Shown here piece after piece: positions 1 to 9,071 of a DNA stretch of 64,000 bases (positions within the stretch are counted from its first letter, which is position 1; every line of letters begins with the position of its first letter). The notes beneath the pieces were generated by a model, which was given only the letters and a program-made list of their open reading frames with translations, had not been told where the DNA came from and ran no database searches. This DNA is from Paucidesulfovibrio sp050251775 (GTDB lineage Bacteria > Desulfobacterota > Desulfovibrionia > Desulfovibrionales > Desulfovibrionaceae), in contig JBFWMD010000003.1 of assembly GCA_050251775.1 (NCBI GenBank), positions 1-64,000 of the forward strand, in the 5' to 3' direction. Position numbers and translations under genes: made by a program.

Positions 1-2518
1 CGAGTCCCTGATCCGCGCCCTTGGCGAACAGGAGCAGCTCTACCGCAGCCTCGTGGACAACATCACAACGGGCGTGGTTCTGGTCAATCCGGACAAGGAG
101 ATCCAGGCCCTGAACCGCCAGATGCTGCAATGGTTCCCGGAACTGGACGTTCTGGGCAAACCGGCCTGCCACCAGCTTCGAGCCTATGGAACCACTGCCT
201 GTGAGAGCTGCGCCGTGCAGCAGACCTTCGAGGACGGCCAGAGCCATGAGAAGATCGCTAATTTGCATGTGCATGGTTCGGAACGCCATTTCCGCGTGAT
301 TTCCAGCCCGGTGATGGGCGCCTCCAGACAGGTCGTCGCGGCCATAGAGATGTTCGAGGACATCACGGACCGCCTCCTTGCCGAGCAGAAGCTGCGCGAG
401 GCGGAAAAGCGCTACCGCGGCATTTTTGAAAACGCGGTGGAAGGCATCTTCCAGACCACACCCGACGGCCGTTTCCTGACGGCCAACCCTGCCATGGCCC
501 GCATGCTGGGGTTTGAAACTCCTGAGGAGCTGCTTTTCTCGGTTCAGGATATCGCCACGGACGTTTACGTCTCCCCTGCTTCGCGCCAGGACTTCATGGA
601 CGCGCTGGGGGATGCACCGGAACTCACCGGCTACGAAGTGATGGTCCGCCGCAGGGACGGAATGATCATTTGGATTTCGGAAAACGTCCGGGTGCAGCGC
701 GACGAAGACGGAAATCCGATCCTGTTCGAAGGTTCCGCCGTGGACATCACCGAACGCCGGGCAACCGAACTGGAACTGGTCCGACAGCGGGCCTATTTCC
801 AACAGCTTTTCGAAAGCTCGCCTCTGGGCATCATGCTGGTGGACATGGACGACGTGATTCTTGACGTCAACCCGGGCTTCACCTCCCTGTTTGGCTACGA
901 GCCCGGTCAGGTCAAGGGCAAAAGGGGTCGCCCCCTGCTCGTGCCGGAAAAGCTCACCACAGAGGGCGAGGCCTTTCACCGGACCATCTTCATGGGCAAA
1001 ACCATCCACAAGGAGAGCCTGCGCCGCCATGCGGACGGGCAGCACATCCCTGTTTCCATCGTGGGCTATCCCCTGAGCTTTGGCGAGCATCTCGCCGGGG
1101 CATATTACATTTTCCAGGACATCACCGAGCGCAAAAGCTTCGAACGGCAGCTCTCGCACCAGGCCTTCCACGACTCCCTGACCTCTCTGCCCAACCGCAG
1201 TCTGTACATGGAGCGGCTCGCACACGCCCTGGAGCGGCGCAAGCGGCGCGACGAATATAATTTCGCGGCCATGATGATCGACCTGAACCGCTTCAAGAGG
1301 ATCAACGACACCCACGGACACCAGACCGGCGACCAATTGCTGATGACCATCGCCCTGCGACTGCTTTCCTGCATCCGCACCGTGGACACCATCGCCCGCC
1401 TGGGCGGGGACGAATTCGCCGTGCTCCTGGAAGAATTCGAAAGCCCGCGCGAGGTCATCCAGGTGGCGGACAGGATCACGCACATGCTTGAGGAGCCCGT
1501 GCTTCTGGACGGCCAGGAACTGCACACCAGTGCCAGCATCGGCATTGTTCTGGACACGCGCGACTACGAGAGCGCCGAGGACATCCTCCGCGATGCGGAC
1601 ATCGCCATGTACCAATCCAAGGAGCGCAACCGCCCCCGGTTGGTCTTCAACCGCCGCATGCACACCCAGGCCGCGGAGCTGGGGCGCATGGAAGCGGAAA
1701 TGCGACGCGGGCTGGAGGAAGGGCAGTTCGTGCTGCACTACCAGCCCATCTACGCCACCTCGAACAGCAGCATTCAGGGATTCGAGGCTCTGGTCCGCTG
1801 GAACCACCCTGTGCGTGGCCTGCTCAGCCCGCTGGAATTCATCCCCCTGGCCGAGGACACCGGCCTGATCGTCCCGTTGGGACGTTGGGTCCTGCGAGAA
1901 GCCTGTCGCCAGGTGGCCACCTGGCGCTCCGGTGCGACCTGTTCCGACAACATCAGTGTGAGCGTCAACATTTCCGCCCGCCAATTCGCTCAGACCGACC
2001 TTGTGGAATTCATCCACAACACGCTGGAGGCCGAAGGGCTGGACCCCTGCTTCCTCAAGTTGGAAATCACCGAAAGCGTGCTCATGGAGGACGCGGACAG
2101 CGCCTCGGCAAAACTTCGCAGACTTAAAGATCTCGGCATCAAGCTGATGATCGACGATTTCGGAACCGGCTATTCCTCACTCTCCTACCTGCAACGCTTC
2201 CCTGTGGACTACCTCAAGATCGACCGCTCCTTCATCAGCGGCGGCAAGAATGAGCTGGAAAACCGGGAAATCGTGGGCACGATTATTTCCCTGGCCCGCA
2301 ACCTGGGCCTGCGGGTGGTGGCCGAGGGCGTGGAGGAGGCGGGCCAGTTCCAGATGCTCCGGGAAATGAACTGCGACGATGTACAGGGCTTCATGTTTTC
2401 AAAACCTGTGGAGAGCGCCAAGGCCGCAGACCTTCTGGAAGAATACATTTCCTCGGTCCGTGAGCAAACCCGGTCTGAAGACGACGCTGAAGCACACGAC
2501 CAAGACCCCAAGGAGTGA
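1..2518 (+). CDS. PAS-PAS-PAS-GGDEF-EAL c-di-GMP turnover protein (5' end outside window)
   Basis: The reading frame is already open at the left edge, so the N-terminus is missing; the GTG at 53 is only the first in-window start codon. Counting from there, three PAS/PAC units span about residues 1-115, 120-235 and 243-360. A GGDEF domain follows (365-535) with an intact GGDEF motif and an RxxD inhibitory site just before it (RTVD). The C-terminal EAL domain (545-800) keeps EAL, the NISARQF and ITES motifs, DDFGTGYSS, KIDRSF and AEGVE. Both catalytic halves therefore look competent: a diguanylate cyclase and a c-di-GMP phosphodiesterase in one chain, presumably switched by signals sensed by the PAS domains. 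No membrane segment is visible in the part seen. The stop lies just before the next gene. Confidence 0.93.
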   Translation, partial: ESLIRALGEQEQLYRSLVDNITTGVVLVNPDKEIQALNRQMLQWFPELDVLGKPACHQLRAYGTTACESCAVQQTFEDGQSHEKIANLHVHGSERHFRVISSPVMGASRQVVAAIEMFEDITDRLLAEQKLREAEKRYRGIFENAVEGIFQTTPDGRFLTANPAMARMLGFETPEELLFSVQDIATDVYVSPASRQDFMDALGDAPELTGYEVMVRRRDGMIIWISENVRVQRDEDGNPILFEGSAVDITERRATELELVRQRAYFQQLFESSPLGIMLVDMDDVILDVNPGFTSLFGYEPGQVKGKRGRPLLVPEKLTTEGEAFHRTIFMGKTIHKESLRRHADGQHIPVSIVGYPLSFGEHLAGAYYIFQDITERKSFERQLSHQAFHDSLTSLPNRSLYMERLAHALERRKRRDEYNFAAMMIDLNRFKRINDTHGHQTGDQLLMTIALRLLSCIRTVDTIARLGGDEFAVLLEEFESPREVIQVADRITHMLEEPVLLDGQELHTSASIGIVLDTRDYESAEDILRDADIAMYQSKERNRPRLVFNRRMHTQAAELGRMEAEMRRGLEEGQFVLHYQPIYATSNSSIQGFEALVRWNHPVRGLLSPLEFIPLAEDTGLIVPLGRWVLREACRQVATWRSGATCSDNISVSVNISARQFAQTDLVEFIHNTLEAEGLDPCFLKLEITESVLMEDADSASAKLRRLKDLGIKLMIDDFGTGYSSLSYLQRFPVDYLKIDRSFISGGKNELENREIVGTIISLARNLGLRVVAEGVEEAGQFQMLREMNCDDVQGFMFSKPVESAKAADLLEEYISSVREQTRSEDDAEAHDQDPKE

Positions 2519-2520
2519 AC

Positions 2521-2709
2521 ATGCCTCTGGATGAAGAAACCCTCGCGCTGCTGGTCTGCCCGCAATGCAAAGGGGAACTGCGCCTCTGCCCGGACCGCGA
2601 CGGCCTGCTCTGCGCGGCCTGCTCGGTGGTCTACCCGGTCAGGGATGATATCCCCGTCATGCTTGTCGAGGAGAGCATTCCCGAAGAAACGTGGCAAGGC
2701 AGCCGCTGA
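2521..2709 (+). CDS. Trm112/YcaR-like small zinc-ribbon protein
   Basis: This 62-residue protein has CPQCKG near its N-terminus and a second Cys pair (CAAC) about 20 residues later, followed by VYPVRDDIPVML. That is the Trm112/UPF0434 (YcaR) pattern. Family members are small zinc-binding proteins; in eukaryotes and archaea Trm112 activates methyltransferases, while the bacterial role is less clear. The start is ATG 2521, preceded by AAGGAG at 2510-2515, which lies over the end of the upstream GGDEF-EAL gene, so the two are likely co-transcribed. A hairpin with a short T run follows the stop. The second Cys pair suggests zinc binding. Confidence 0.82.
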   Translation: MPLDEETLALLVCPQCKGELRLCPDRDGLLCAACSVVYPVRDDIPVMLVEESIPEETWQGSR

Positions 2710-2714
2710 AACCA

Positions 2715-2764
2715 GACCCCGGTCACGGTGCTTGCCTCGTGGACCTTGGGCCGGGGTCCTTTTG
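2715..2764 (+). terminator. Rho-independent terminator after the Trm112-like gene
   Basis: GACCCCGG (2715-2722) pairs with CCGGGGTC (2751-2758), followed by CTTTTG. The loop is long (28 nt), so this is a moderate candidate. Confidence 0.5.
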
Positions 2765-2814
2765 TTGCTCTCCTCCTCTTTCCGGCGCGCCGCAACATTT
2801 TTTTACACACCCTG

Positions 2815-2842
2815 TTGACAACTCCAGCGCCATGGTTATTTC
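2815..2842 (+). promoter_or_regulatory. Sigma-70-like promoter for the hsp20 pair
   Basis: TTGACA at 2815-2820 and TATTTC at 2837-2842 are separated by 16 nt. They lie 34 nt upstream of the first hsp20 start codon. No CIRCE-type inverted repeat is visible. Heat control is possible but not shown by the sequence. Confidence 0.5.
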
Positions 2843-2875
2843 GTCCCTGTGAGAACGAAACCAAGGAGGTACGAC

Positions 2876-3304
2876 ATGGTGTTGGACTTCAATACGTTAT
2901 ACCCGTTTCCGGGTCGTTTCGACAGGGTTTTCGAGAACCTGTTTAAAACCCCTTTCCAGGAATTCCGTCAGTTGGCCTATCCGCCGCTGAATCTCAGCGA
3001 GGACGGTAATGCCGTCTATGTGCGTTGCGCGGTTCCCGGTCTGGGCCTGAACGAAATCGACTTGACCCTTACGGACAAGAGTCTGGTCATCAAGGGCGAA
3101 CGCTCCGCACCCCAGGGCAAGTTCTATCGCCAGGAACGCCCGGTGGGAGCGTTCCAGAGAGTGGTGCGCCTGAACGTTCCCGTGGATCGTGAGCGGATCA
3201 AGGCCAGCCTGAAGGACGGAGTGCTTACTGTGACCCTGCCCCGCGCCGAGGAAACCAAGCCCCGCAAGATCAGCATCGAAGCGTCCCAGGAGGTGCAGCC
3301 ATGA
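2876..3304 (+). CDS. Hsp20 family small heat-shock protein (first of pair)
   Basis: This 142-residue protein has an alpha-crystallin domain over about residues 40-135, with the conserved GVLTVTLPRAEE C-terminal strand and a short tail. Small Hsp20 chaperones form cytoplasmic oligomers that hold unfolding proteins for refolding by DnaK/ClpB. The start is ATG 2876, seven bases after a strong AAGGAGG (2863-2869); an upstream in-frame ATG at 2849 lacks such a site. The stop overlaps the start of the second hsp20 gene as ATGA at 3301-3304, so the two are translationally coupled. They may form mixed oligomers, which is inference. Confidence 0.92.
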   Translation: MVLDFNTLYPFPGRFDRVFENLFKTPFQEFRQLAYPPLNLSEDGNAVYVRCAVPGLGLNEIDLTLTDKSLVIKGERSAPQGKFYRQERPVGAFQRVVRLNVPVDRERIKASLKDGVLTVTLPRAEETKPRKISIEASQEVQP

Positions 3305-3669
3305 GCAACGAGATCAAAAAGACAGAGGAACGGCCCCTGCCCAAGGTCCGGCCGGCCACGGACATTGTCGAGCGTGAGGACGGCTTTCATGTGATCATGG
3401 ATGTTCCCGGCGTGAGCAGAGGAAATCTGGTCCTGGATCTCCAGGACAACGAGCTGCTCGTAAGCGGCAGGACCGATGACTTCGGCGAACAGTCAGAACG
3501 CTACGCTGAAGTGGAGTTCGGACCTGTGGAATACTCTCGGACCATTTCCATTTCGGATCTGGTGGATCGGGAACAAATCCGCGCCAATCTCAAGGACGGC
3601 GTGCTGGTCTTGGACCTGCCCAAGGCTGAAAAGGCCCTGCCCCGCCAGATTCAGATCCAGGCGGGCTAG
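3301..3669 (+). CDS. Hsp20 family small heat-shock protein (second of pair)
   Basis: The 122-residue product is another alpha-crystallin domain protein, with the MDVPGV and LKDGVLVLDLPKAE signatures of bacterial class-A/B small heat-shock proteins. It overlaps the upstream hsp20 gene by four bases. It is shorter and divergent from its partner, which suggests an old duplication. A strong hairpin terminator follows 42 nt after the stop, closing a two-gene operon driven from the promoter at 2815. Confidence 0.92.
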   Translation: MSNEIKKTEERPLPKVRPATDIVEREDGFHVIMDVPGVSRGNLVLDLQDNELLVSGRTDDFGEQSERYAEVEFGPVEYSRTISISDLVDREQIRANLKDGVLVLDLPKAEKALPRQIQIQAG

Positions 3670-3711
3670 ATTTCCCGCGTTTTCCCCCTCCATTCTGTGG
3701 CTCCACGACAT

Positions 3712-3740
3712 TGCAAAGGCCCCTTTCGGGGCCTTTTGCA
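3712..3740 (+). terminator. Rho-independent terminator of the hsp20 operon
   Basis: The arms AAAGGCCCC and GGGGCCTTTT enclose a four-base loop, with flanking TGC/GCA extending the stem. The T run lies within the descending arm. Confidence 0.85.
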
Positions 3741-3814
3741 TCCACTCTACAAGATTCGTGTCTTTTCTGTGAACTGCTGACGAACCCTCTGAATTCAGAT
3801 ATGTTCGCTCCGTC

Positions 3815-6742
3815 ATGAGCTCCCTTTATCCAATCCACAACGCACAATACTCAACTTTTATTTTGTATTCTTGCTCTATTCCGTTATTCGCTGTCCGCAA
3901 AACTCGTACGCGGCCCTTTCTCGCCCGCGCCTGCGTTTGGCTGGCGGGTAACAGCACCCTTCTCGTTGCCAGTCTTGCTTTGGCGCTGTTTTTGCCTTGC
4001 CCTGCACAGGCCCAGACACAGCTTTTGCTTCATTCCCAGGAATTCTTCGGCTGGCTGATCCTGGCCCTGGCTCCCGGGGCGATCTTTACTCTCTGGTGGG
4101 CGCTTCAGACCATTCGAGACTTACGACGCGCCCAGCTCCTGGGCGAGGGACTGGATGCCTGCGGTGACGCCATGGCCGTGATCAGCCGCAGACACGTCTA
4201 CCTCGCGGTCAACGATGCCTACGGGCGGATGCTCGAAATGCCACCCGAGCGCATCGCCGGGCAAAGCGTGCAGGCCATCTGGGGCCGTACCCTCTACGAA
4301 AACGTCATCCAGGAAAATCTGTTGCGCTGCTTCAGCGGAGAGAGAGTCTACGGACGCGCCGTGGTTCCTCTTGCGGGCATGAACAACCGCTACATTGAAG
4401 TCACCTACAATCCGATCGTGCGCCGGGGAAGGGTAATCAAGGTCTCGGCATTCCTGATTGACGCAACGCGCCGCGTGGATGCCGAGACAGCCCTGCGCGA
4501 GCGTGAAGCCCTTTACGCCACGCTCGTGGAGAGCGCCAACAGCGTGATCCTGCGCGCAAGTCCCGAGGGACGCATCACCTTCATCAACAGCTTCGGTCTG
4601 AAGTTCTTCGGCTATGCCGAAAAAGAACTTCTGGACCGCCATCTGCTCGGTCTGATCATCCCTGAAATCGATTCCGAAGGCCGCAACCTTCGGCTCATGT
4701 GGCGAAACATCGTCGCGGACATCGACAACCACGCTCTGAACAAAAACGAGAACATCCGCAAGGACGGCGCGCGGGTCTGGATGCTCTGGAGCAACCGGGC
4801 TCTGCGCAACGAACAAGGGCAGATCACGGAACTTCTCTGCATCGGCAACGATGTGACTCTGCTGGAAAAAAGTCTCCGGGAATTGGAAGGACTGCGCGAG
4901 GCTCTGGACCAATCGGGCAGTGGCATGGCCGTCACAGACCTGGACGGACGCATCCGCTTCACCAACCCGGCCTGGACTCGAATGCACGGACTGCACAACG
5001 GCGACCCCTTTGCCGGAACCAATGTCGGGGAATGTTTCGATCCCATGGCCGAAGGCATCCGCCTGGCCGACATGCTGGGACAGGTACGTACCGAAGGCGG
5101 TATCCAGGCCGAGATGCGCCATCTTCGGCACGACTCCAGCTCCTTCACCGCCCTGACCACCATGACGCTGCTGCGTGACCCGGCCGGAAACCCCGACGGC
5201 CTTGTCTTCATGGCCGTGGACACCACCGAGCGAAAACGGCTCATGGCGGACCTGGACAGAAGCCGCCAGCGGCTCGGCGTGATCGTGGACAACGTGGACG
5301 ACATCGTTTTCAGTCTGGACCCGTCCGGACGCAGCACTTTCATTTCACCGGCCGTACACAGCATGTTCGGATACACGCCCACGGATGTGGAGGGCCGACA
5401 CTTCACCTTCCTGATCCATCCCGAGGACATCATTCATTGCGATGTCGCCCTGGAGCAGCTTCGCGTCGGAACCACGCCGCTGCACAAGCTGGAGGTGCGC
5501 GGATGCCGCAAGAACGGAACCGTGATCTGGCTTGTCATCGGACTTTCCGGAATTTTCGACGAGGACAAAACGCTGACACAGGTGGTGGGGGTGGTTCGCG
5601 ACATCACTGAACGGCGGCGCATGCATGAGGAACTGCGGGAGAGCCAGACCCGGTTCCAGGAACTGGTCAAGGCCATTGAGGAAGCCTACTGGTTGCAGGA
5701 CGGCAAGCGCTTGCTCTACACAAGTCCGGGTTTCCAGCCCGTGTTCGGCCTTTCCGGCGAGGAACTGCACGAAAGTCCCGCACGGCTGCTCGATGTGGTC
5801 CATCCCGAGGACCGCGCCATCGCTGAACCCCTTTGGGACGGGCGGCGCGCCACCTGGGCACTCCAGGACGTGACGCTGCGGGTTCTGATCCCGGAACAGG
5901 GCATGCGCTGGATTCGTGCGCGGACCTTTCCTGTGGTGCGCAACGGGATCATCGTCCGTACTGCGGGTGTGGCCCAGGACGTGACCGCTTATACCGAAGC
6001 CGTCAACGTCATCCGCGATGCCAAGGAGGCTGCGGAGCAGGCCAATAAGGTCAAAAATGAATTTTTGGCGCGCATGGGCCACGAGTTCCGGACCCCCTTG
6101 AACGGCGTTCTCGGCATGCTGCAATTGCTGCGGATCAGTGAACAGCTCGATGAGGAGAATGTCACACGCGTCGACGAAGCCGAACGATCCGCCCGCTCCT
6201 TACAGAATCTGCTCGACCGGCTGCTTGAATTTGTGGCTCTCGAGGGCTGCGAAGGCGGAGCTCGGAACTCCCCCTTCAGTCTGCGCGACCTGCTGCGCGG
6301 CCTGGAGGCTACTTTCGCCCCCCTGGCCCATGCCAAAGGGCTGAATCTGCACATCGTCTCCGGCAAGGATCTGCTGGATCTGGTGGGTGACGGTGCCAAA
6401 ATCCGCCGCATCCTGGACCAACTCATGGACAACGCCCTGAAATTCACGGATCAGGGCGGCATCGCCGTGCATGTCGAGCAGTCCGCGACACCGGGAGGGA
6501 CGATACGCACCGTGATCACTGTGGATGACAGTGGCCAGGGTCTCCCTCCGGACTCGAAGGAAGATATTTTTGAACCCTTTGTGCAGGCGGACGGTTCCTA
6601 TACCCGGCGATTCGGAGGGGCGGGATTGGGACTGGGCATCGCGCGACAGCTCAGCCGCTGCATCGGTGCGGAACTCCGCGTGGGAACCAGCAACCTCGGA
6701 GGAACCGCCTTCGAACTTTGCTTCATGTTTTCAACGCCCTGA
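3815..6742 (+). CDS. Membrane-anchored multi-PAS sensor histidine kinase
   Basis: The 975-residue protein has two hydrophobic segments (about residues 46-66 and 78-96), then five consecutive PAS/PAC units (about 100-220, 225-355, 360-480, 485-610, 615-735). A HisKA domain carries the phospho-acceptor in MGHEFRTPLNG (H756), and a HATPase domain has the N box (DNALKF), G1 (DDSGQGL) and G2 (GGAGLGLGI). There is no receiver domain and no response regulator beside it, so its partner is encoded elsewhere. The start is uncertain: ATG 3815 has no clear ribosome binding site, and translation could begin further downstream, before the first membrane segment. The signal sensed is unknown. Confidence 0.92.
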   Translation: MSSLYPIHNAQYSTFILYSCSIPLFAVRKTRTRPFLARACVWLAGNSTLLVASLALALFLPCPAQAQTQLLLHSQEFFGWLILALAPGAIFTLWWALQTIRDLRRAQLLGEGLDACGDAMAVISRRHVYLAVNDAYGRMLEMPPERIAGQSVQAIWGRTLYENVIQENLLRCFSGERVYGRAVVPLAGMNNRYIEVTYNPIVRRGRVIKVSAFLIDATRRVDAETALREREALYATLVESANSVILRASPEGRITFINSFGLKFFGYAEKELLDRHLLGLIIPEIDSEGRNLRLMWRNIVADIDNHALNKNENIRKDGARVWMLWSNRALRNEQGQITELLCIGNDVTLLEKSLRELEGLREALDQSGSGMAVTDLDGRIRFTNPAWTRMHGLHNGDPFAGTNVGECFDPMAEGIRLADMLGQVRTEGGIQAEMRHLRHDSSSFTALTTMTLLRDPAGNPDGLVFMAVDTTERKRLMADLDRSRQRLGVIVDNVDDIVFSLDPSGRSTFISPAVHSMFGYTPTDVEGRHFTFLIHPEDIIHCDVALEQLRVGTTPLHKLEVRGCRKNGTVIWLVIGLSGIFDEDKTLTQVVGVVRDITERRRMHEELRESQTRFQELVKAIEEAYWLQDGKRLLYTSPGFQPVFGLSGEELHESPARLLDVVHPEDRAIAEPLWDGRRATWALQDVTLRVLIPEQGMRWIRARTFPVVRNGIIVRTAGVAQDVTAYTEAVNVIRDAKEAAEQANKVKNEFLARMGHEFRTPLNGVLGMLQLLRISEQLDEENVTRVDEAERSARSLQNLLDRLLEFVALEGCEGGARNSPFSLRDLLRGLEATFAPLAHAKGLNLHIVSGKDLLDLVGDGAKIRRILDQLMDNALKFTDQGGIAVHVEQSATPGGTIRTVITVDDSGQGLPPDSKEDIFEPFVQADGSYTRRFGGAGLGLGIARQLSRCIGAELRVGTSNLGGTAFELCFMFSTP

Positions 6743-6827
6743 CCGGGGCCAACGCCCGAGTGGACATTCATCGAAAGAACGCATACCTATCCTTTTCCCT
6801 TGATTTGAACTTTCAGCCAAGAAAGCC

Positions 6828-7226
6828 ATGCGAACCATTTTCTTCCGATACGCTCAGAGCCTGTTTCTGATTCTGGCCTTTGCCGGGGCGGCTTTTGCCG
6901 TGCAGGGAACCACCCCCGATCAGATCGTCCTCAACAAAGGCGACACCTGGGAGCATGCCCTTGAACCCGGCGAATACGCGTATCGCATTGATTTTCTCGA
7001 CGGCGACATGTTCGTGACTGTCAAGACCCAGTTCCTCGGCCCAGAGGATACGGTGCTGGCGGAAACAACCCACACCCTGGTTCGCGAACAGCGCATGAGC
7101 GTGCGCAAACAATTCCGCACGGAAAAAATATCCGATCTGGCCGAGCCGCAACGCATCCGTTTTGCCTGCGATTCCGGAAAGGCCCGGGTCTCCCTGCTTC
7201 CCGCGGAATCCGAATCGCTGCTTTAG
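6828..7226 (+). CDS. Small exported protein of unknown function
   Basis: The 132-residue protein begins with a signal peptide (positive start, hydrophobic core, AFA cleavage site near residue 24). The mature part is about 108 residues, with no cysteine in its first half and one near the C-terminus, and looks beta-rich. I do not recognise the family. The gene lies 85 nt after the histidine kinase on the same strand and converges on the exported protein gene at 7266-7667. A periplasmic location is the only supported inference. Confidence 0.65.
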   Translation: MRTIFFRYAQSLFLILAFAGAAFAVQGTTPDQIVLNKGDTWEHALEPGEYAYRIDFLDGDMFVTVKTQFLGPEDTVLAETTHTLVREQRMSVRKQFRTEKISDLAEPQRIRFACDSGKARVSLLPAESESLL

Positions 7227-7265
7227 CTTTGCCCCCGCATGCCGGTCACTTCTGGGCGGAGTTGC

Positions 7266-7667
7266 TCAGGGGGTCTGGCGATCATCCAAATATTCCGCCT
7301 CGGAGAGGCCCGACCCGCTGCTGAAGCCCGGCGCTCGGCTGGCGCGGTAGACCGTGCGGTCCTCGTTGAACTGGAGCACCCTGGAGACGTCCACTCCATC
7401 GCTGTTGCCGATGAGGATCTTCATCCAGGAGTCCTTTTCATTGACCAGCAAAATCCGCCAGGGGTGGTAGCTGCGGGTCCCCTCCACGCTGACTCCCACG
7501 GCACGGCCTTCGGAGTAGTAGATCTCCATGCCGTCCGCCGTGCGCCAATGGCCGAGAAGCGACTGTTCCAGGTTCTCCGTGGCTCTTCCGGAACAGGTCT
7601 GCGTGAGCAGCGCCATGGTCAGAAGCAGGGCGGCCCCGATACCGTAGGGCAGGTAGCGCTTGTACAT
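7266..7667 (-). CDS. Small exported protein of unknown function
   Basis: The 133-residue product starts with a typical signal peptide (MYKRYLPYGIGAALLL...). The sequence TQTCSG near residue 25 resembles a weak lipoprotein cleavage site, but the residues before the Cys are not canonical. The mature domain contains SLLGHWRTADGMEIYYSEGRAVG, a pattern seen in small lipocalin-like or DUF proteins that describe a 'weight of a protein under conditions', but I cannot place it in a named family. It is the only minus-strand gene here before azlCD and is separated from azlD by a strong terminator. Confidence 0.6.
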   Translation of the reverse strand: MYKRYLPYGIGAALLLTMALLTQTCSGRATENLEQSLLGHWRTADGMEIYYSEGRAVGVSVEGTRSYHPWRILLVNEKDSWMKILIGNSDGVDVSRVLQFNEDRTVYRASRAPGFSSGSGLSEAEYLDDRQTP

Positions 7668-7740
7668 GTTTCCTCCGCCACACCCGCCCCAGGGGAAATC
7701 CCACTGTCGAGTGCGCCGCTTGACTGTTCGGATATCCTCT

Positions 7741-7782
7741 TATGGGGAGAGCGCTTCCGGGAGTCAAGGGTCATTCCCCATA
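7741..7782. promoter_or_regulatory. Inverted repeat upstream of the exported protein gene
   Basis: TATGGGGA (7741-7748) and TCCCCATA (7775-7782) are perfect 8-base arms with a 26-base spacer, 74 bases upstream of the start codon at 7667. It may be a protein-binding site or chance; no regulator is identified. Confidence 0.3.
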
Positions 7783-7790
7783 CCAAAGCA

Positions 7791-7833
7791 CATGAAAACG
7801 CCTCCGGAGCAGTGGTCCGGAGGCGTTTTCATG
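7791..7833 (-). terminator. Strong terminator after azlD
   Basis: An 18-base perfect stem (7791-7808 with 7816-7833) with a 7-base loop and AAAA/TTTT at both ends. On the minus strand it ends transcription of azlCD. Confidence 0.85.
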
Positions 7834-7862
7834 CTTTCCGTCAACGGGAAGTCCCGATTCCC

Positions 7863-8192
7863 CTATGCAGCCAGCCACCAGCGGGCCAGGGCCACCAGCC
7901 CCATGCCCACAGCCACCGTTCCGAAAAAGCTGCGGGTCTTGATGCAGAACGGCAAGAGCAGCAGACTGACCCAAAGAAAGACATTTTCTCCGGAAATGTC
8001 GAGCCGGGCGTCCTGGACCAGCAGAGACGGCAGCAGCAGTGCGGAAAGCACGGCCACCGGAACAAAGGAAAGGAAGCGGCGGATGGCCGGGTGCAGGGTG
8101 CGCGAGGAGAGCGCCAGAGCCGGCAGCGCCCTCGGCACATAGGTCACCAGGGCCATGCCCAGAATAGTCAGGAAGAGTGTGCGCTGGTCCAT
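7863..8192 (-). CDS. azlD: Branched-chain amino acid exporter small subunit AzlD
   Basis: The 109-residue protein has about four hydrophobic segments and the start LGMALVTYVPRALPAL typical of AzlD. AzlC and AzlD form a two-component inner-membrane exporter for leucine, isoleucine, valine and analogues. Start ATG 8192 follows GGAGGG closely and lies inside the end of azlC (25-base overlap), so the two are translationally coupled, as expected for stoichiometric partners. A longer frame reaching 8252 is rejected because its first 20 residues read as azlC shadow. Confidence 0.9.
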   Translation of the reverse strand: MDQRTLFLTILGMALVTYVPRALPALALSSRTLHPAIRRFLSFVPVAVLSALLLPSLLVQDARLDISGENVFLWVSLLLLPFCIKTRSFFGTVAVGMGLVALARWWLAA

Positions 8193-8905
8193 TTTCCCTC
8201 CAGATAGGCGCCCAGGGCAGCAGCGGCCACCGTGGCGAAAATCACGTTCCACTGGTCCACGCCCGCAAGCAGCAGCCCCGTGGACAATGCGCCCGCCCCC
8301 AGGCCCATGGCCAGATGCAGGCGGCTTTTCATCTGCCCCACGAGCAGGGCGATGAACATGGCGGGCAGGGCGTAATCCAGACCCACTGGGCGCACGTCCG
8401 CGATGAGCGTGCTGGCCGTGACGCCGAGCCAGGACCCGAATATCCAGGCCAGATGGGCTGTGGCATTAAGCACAAAGGTCTCGGCCTTGGCCGCTGGTCC
8501 GTTCGGGTCCTGAAAACGGCTGGAGTGCAAGGCAAAGGTTTCGTCCGTGAGTTCAAAGGAAAAAAGCGCCTGCTGAAGCCAGCTGTAGTGGCGCAGGTGC
8601 GGCGCCAGGGCGGCGGACATCAGCAGATGCCGCAGATTGACGATGAACGTGGTGACCACGATGGTCAATGGTTCGGCTCCGGCCGCGAGCAGGCCCGCGG
8701 CGATGAGTTGCGCGGACCCCGCGTAGACCACTACGGACATGAGCACCACATTGAACACGGAAGCTCCCACCTTGGCCCCGAGCACTCCGAAGGCAAAGCC
8801 CACGGGGATGTAGCCCAGAACCACGGGCAGGGCCTGGCGTATGCCGGAAGCAAGGAAACAGGGCACGGCGCTCTTCTCCACGGTGACGGTTTCGGTTTGC
8901 TGCAC
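8168..8905 (-). CDS. azlC: Branched-chain amino acid exporter large subunit AzlC
   Basis: The 245-residue integral membrane protein has six to seven hydrophobic segments. Its motifs GYIPVGFAFGVLG, YAGSAQ, NLRHLLMSAAL and SFELTDETFAL are hallmarks of AzlC. It exports branched-chain amino acids together with AzlD. The gene is transcribed away from a MocR-type regulator at 9072 across a 166-base intergenic region containing an inverted repeat, so this regulator probably controls it. The length matches the family (about 230-250 residues). Confidence 0.93.
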   Translation of the reverse strand: MQQTETVTVEKSAVPCFLASGIRQALPVVLGYIPVGFAFGVLGAKVGASVFNVVLMSVVVYAGSAQLIAAGLLAAGAEPLTIVVTTFIVNLRHLLMSAALAPHLRHYSWLQQALFSFELTDETFALHSSRFQDPNGPAAKAETFVLNATAHLAWIFGSWLGVTASTLIADVRPVGLDYALPAMFIALLVGQMKSRLHLAMGLGAGALSTGLLLAGVDQWNVIFATVAAAALGAYLEGKWTSAHSS

Positions 8906-9012
8906 AGCGGCTCCTTTGCGATTCCCAATCGCGCCCTCCGGAGGCGGCGCTCCCGGCGCATTTCTTTTTTACCAGGCGGGAATGTTTGCTTTTGTCCACT
9001 GAAACAGATAAC

Positions 9013-9027
9013 CTGTAACCGGTACAG
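9013..9027. promoter_or_regulatory. Candidate operator between azlC and the MocR-type regulator
   Basis: CTGTA-N5-TACAG lies in the divergent intergenic region, with ACAGATA also repeated directly at 9004 and 9025. GntR/MocR regulators commonly bind such repeats near their own promoters. The assignment is inferred from position and symmetry only. Confidence 0.4.
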
Positions 9028-9071
9028 ATACAGATTCCAACAAATTAGAGCGATACAGTTTCGGAGGCCCC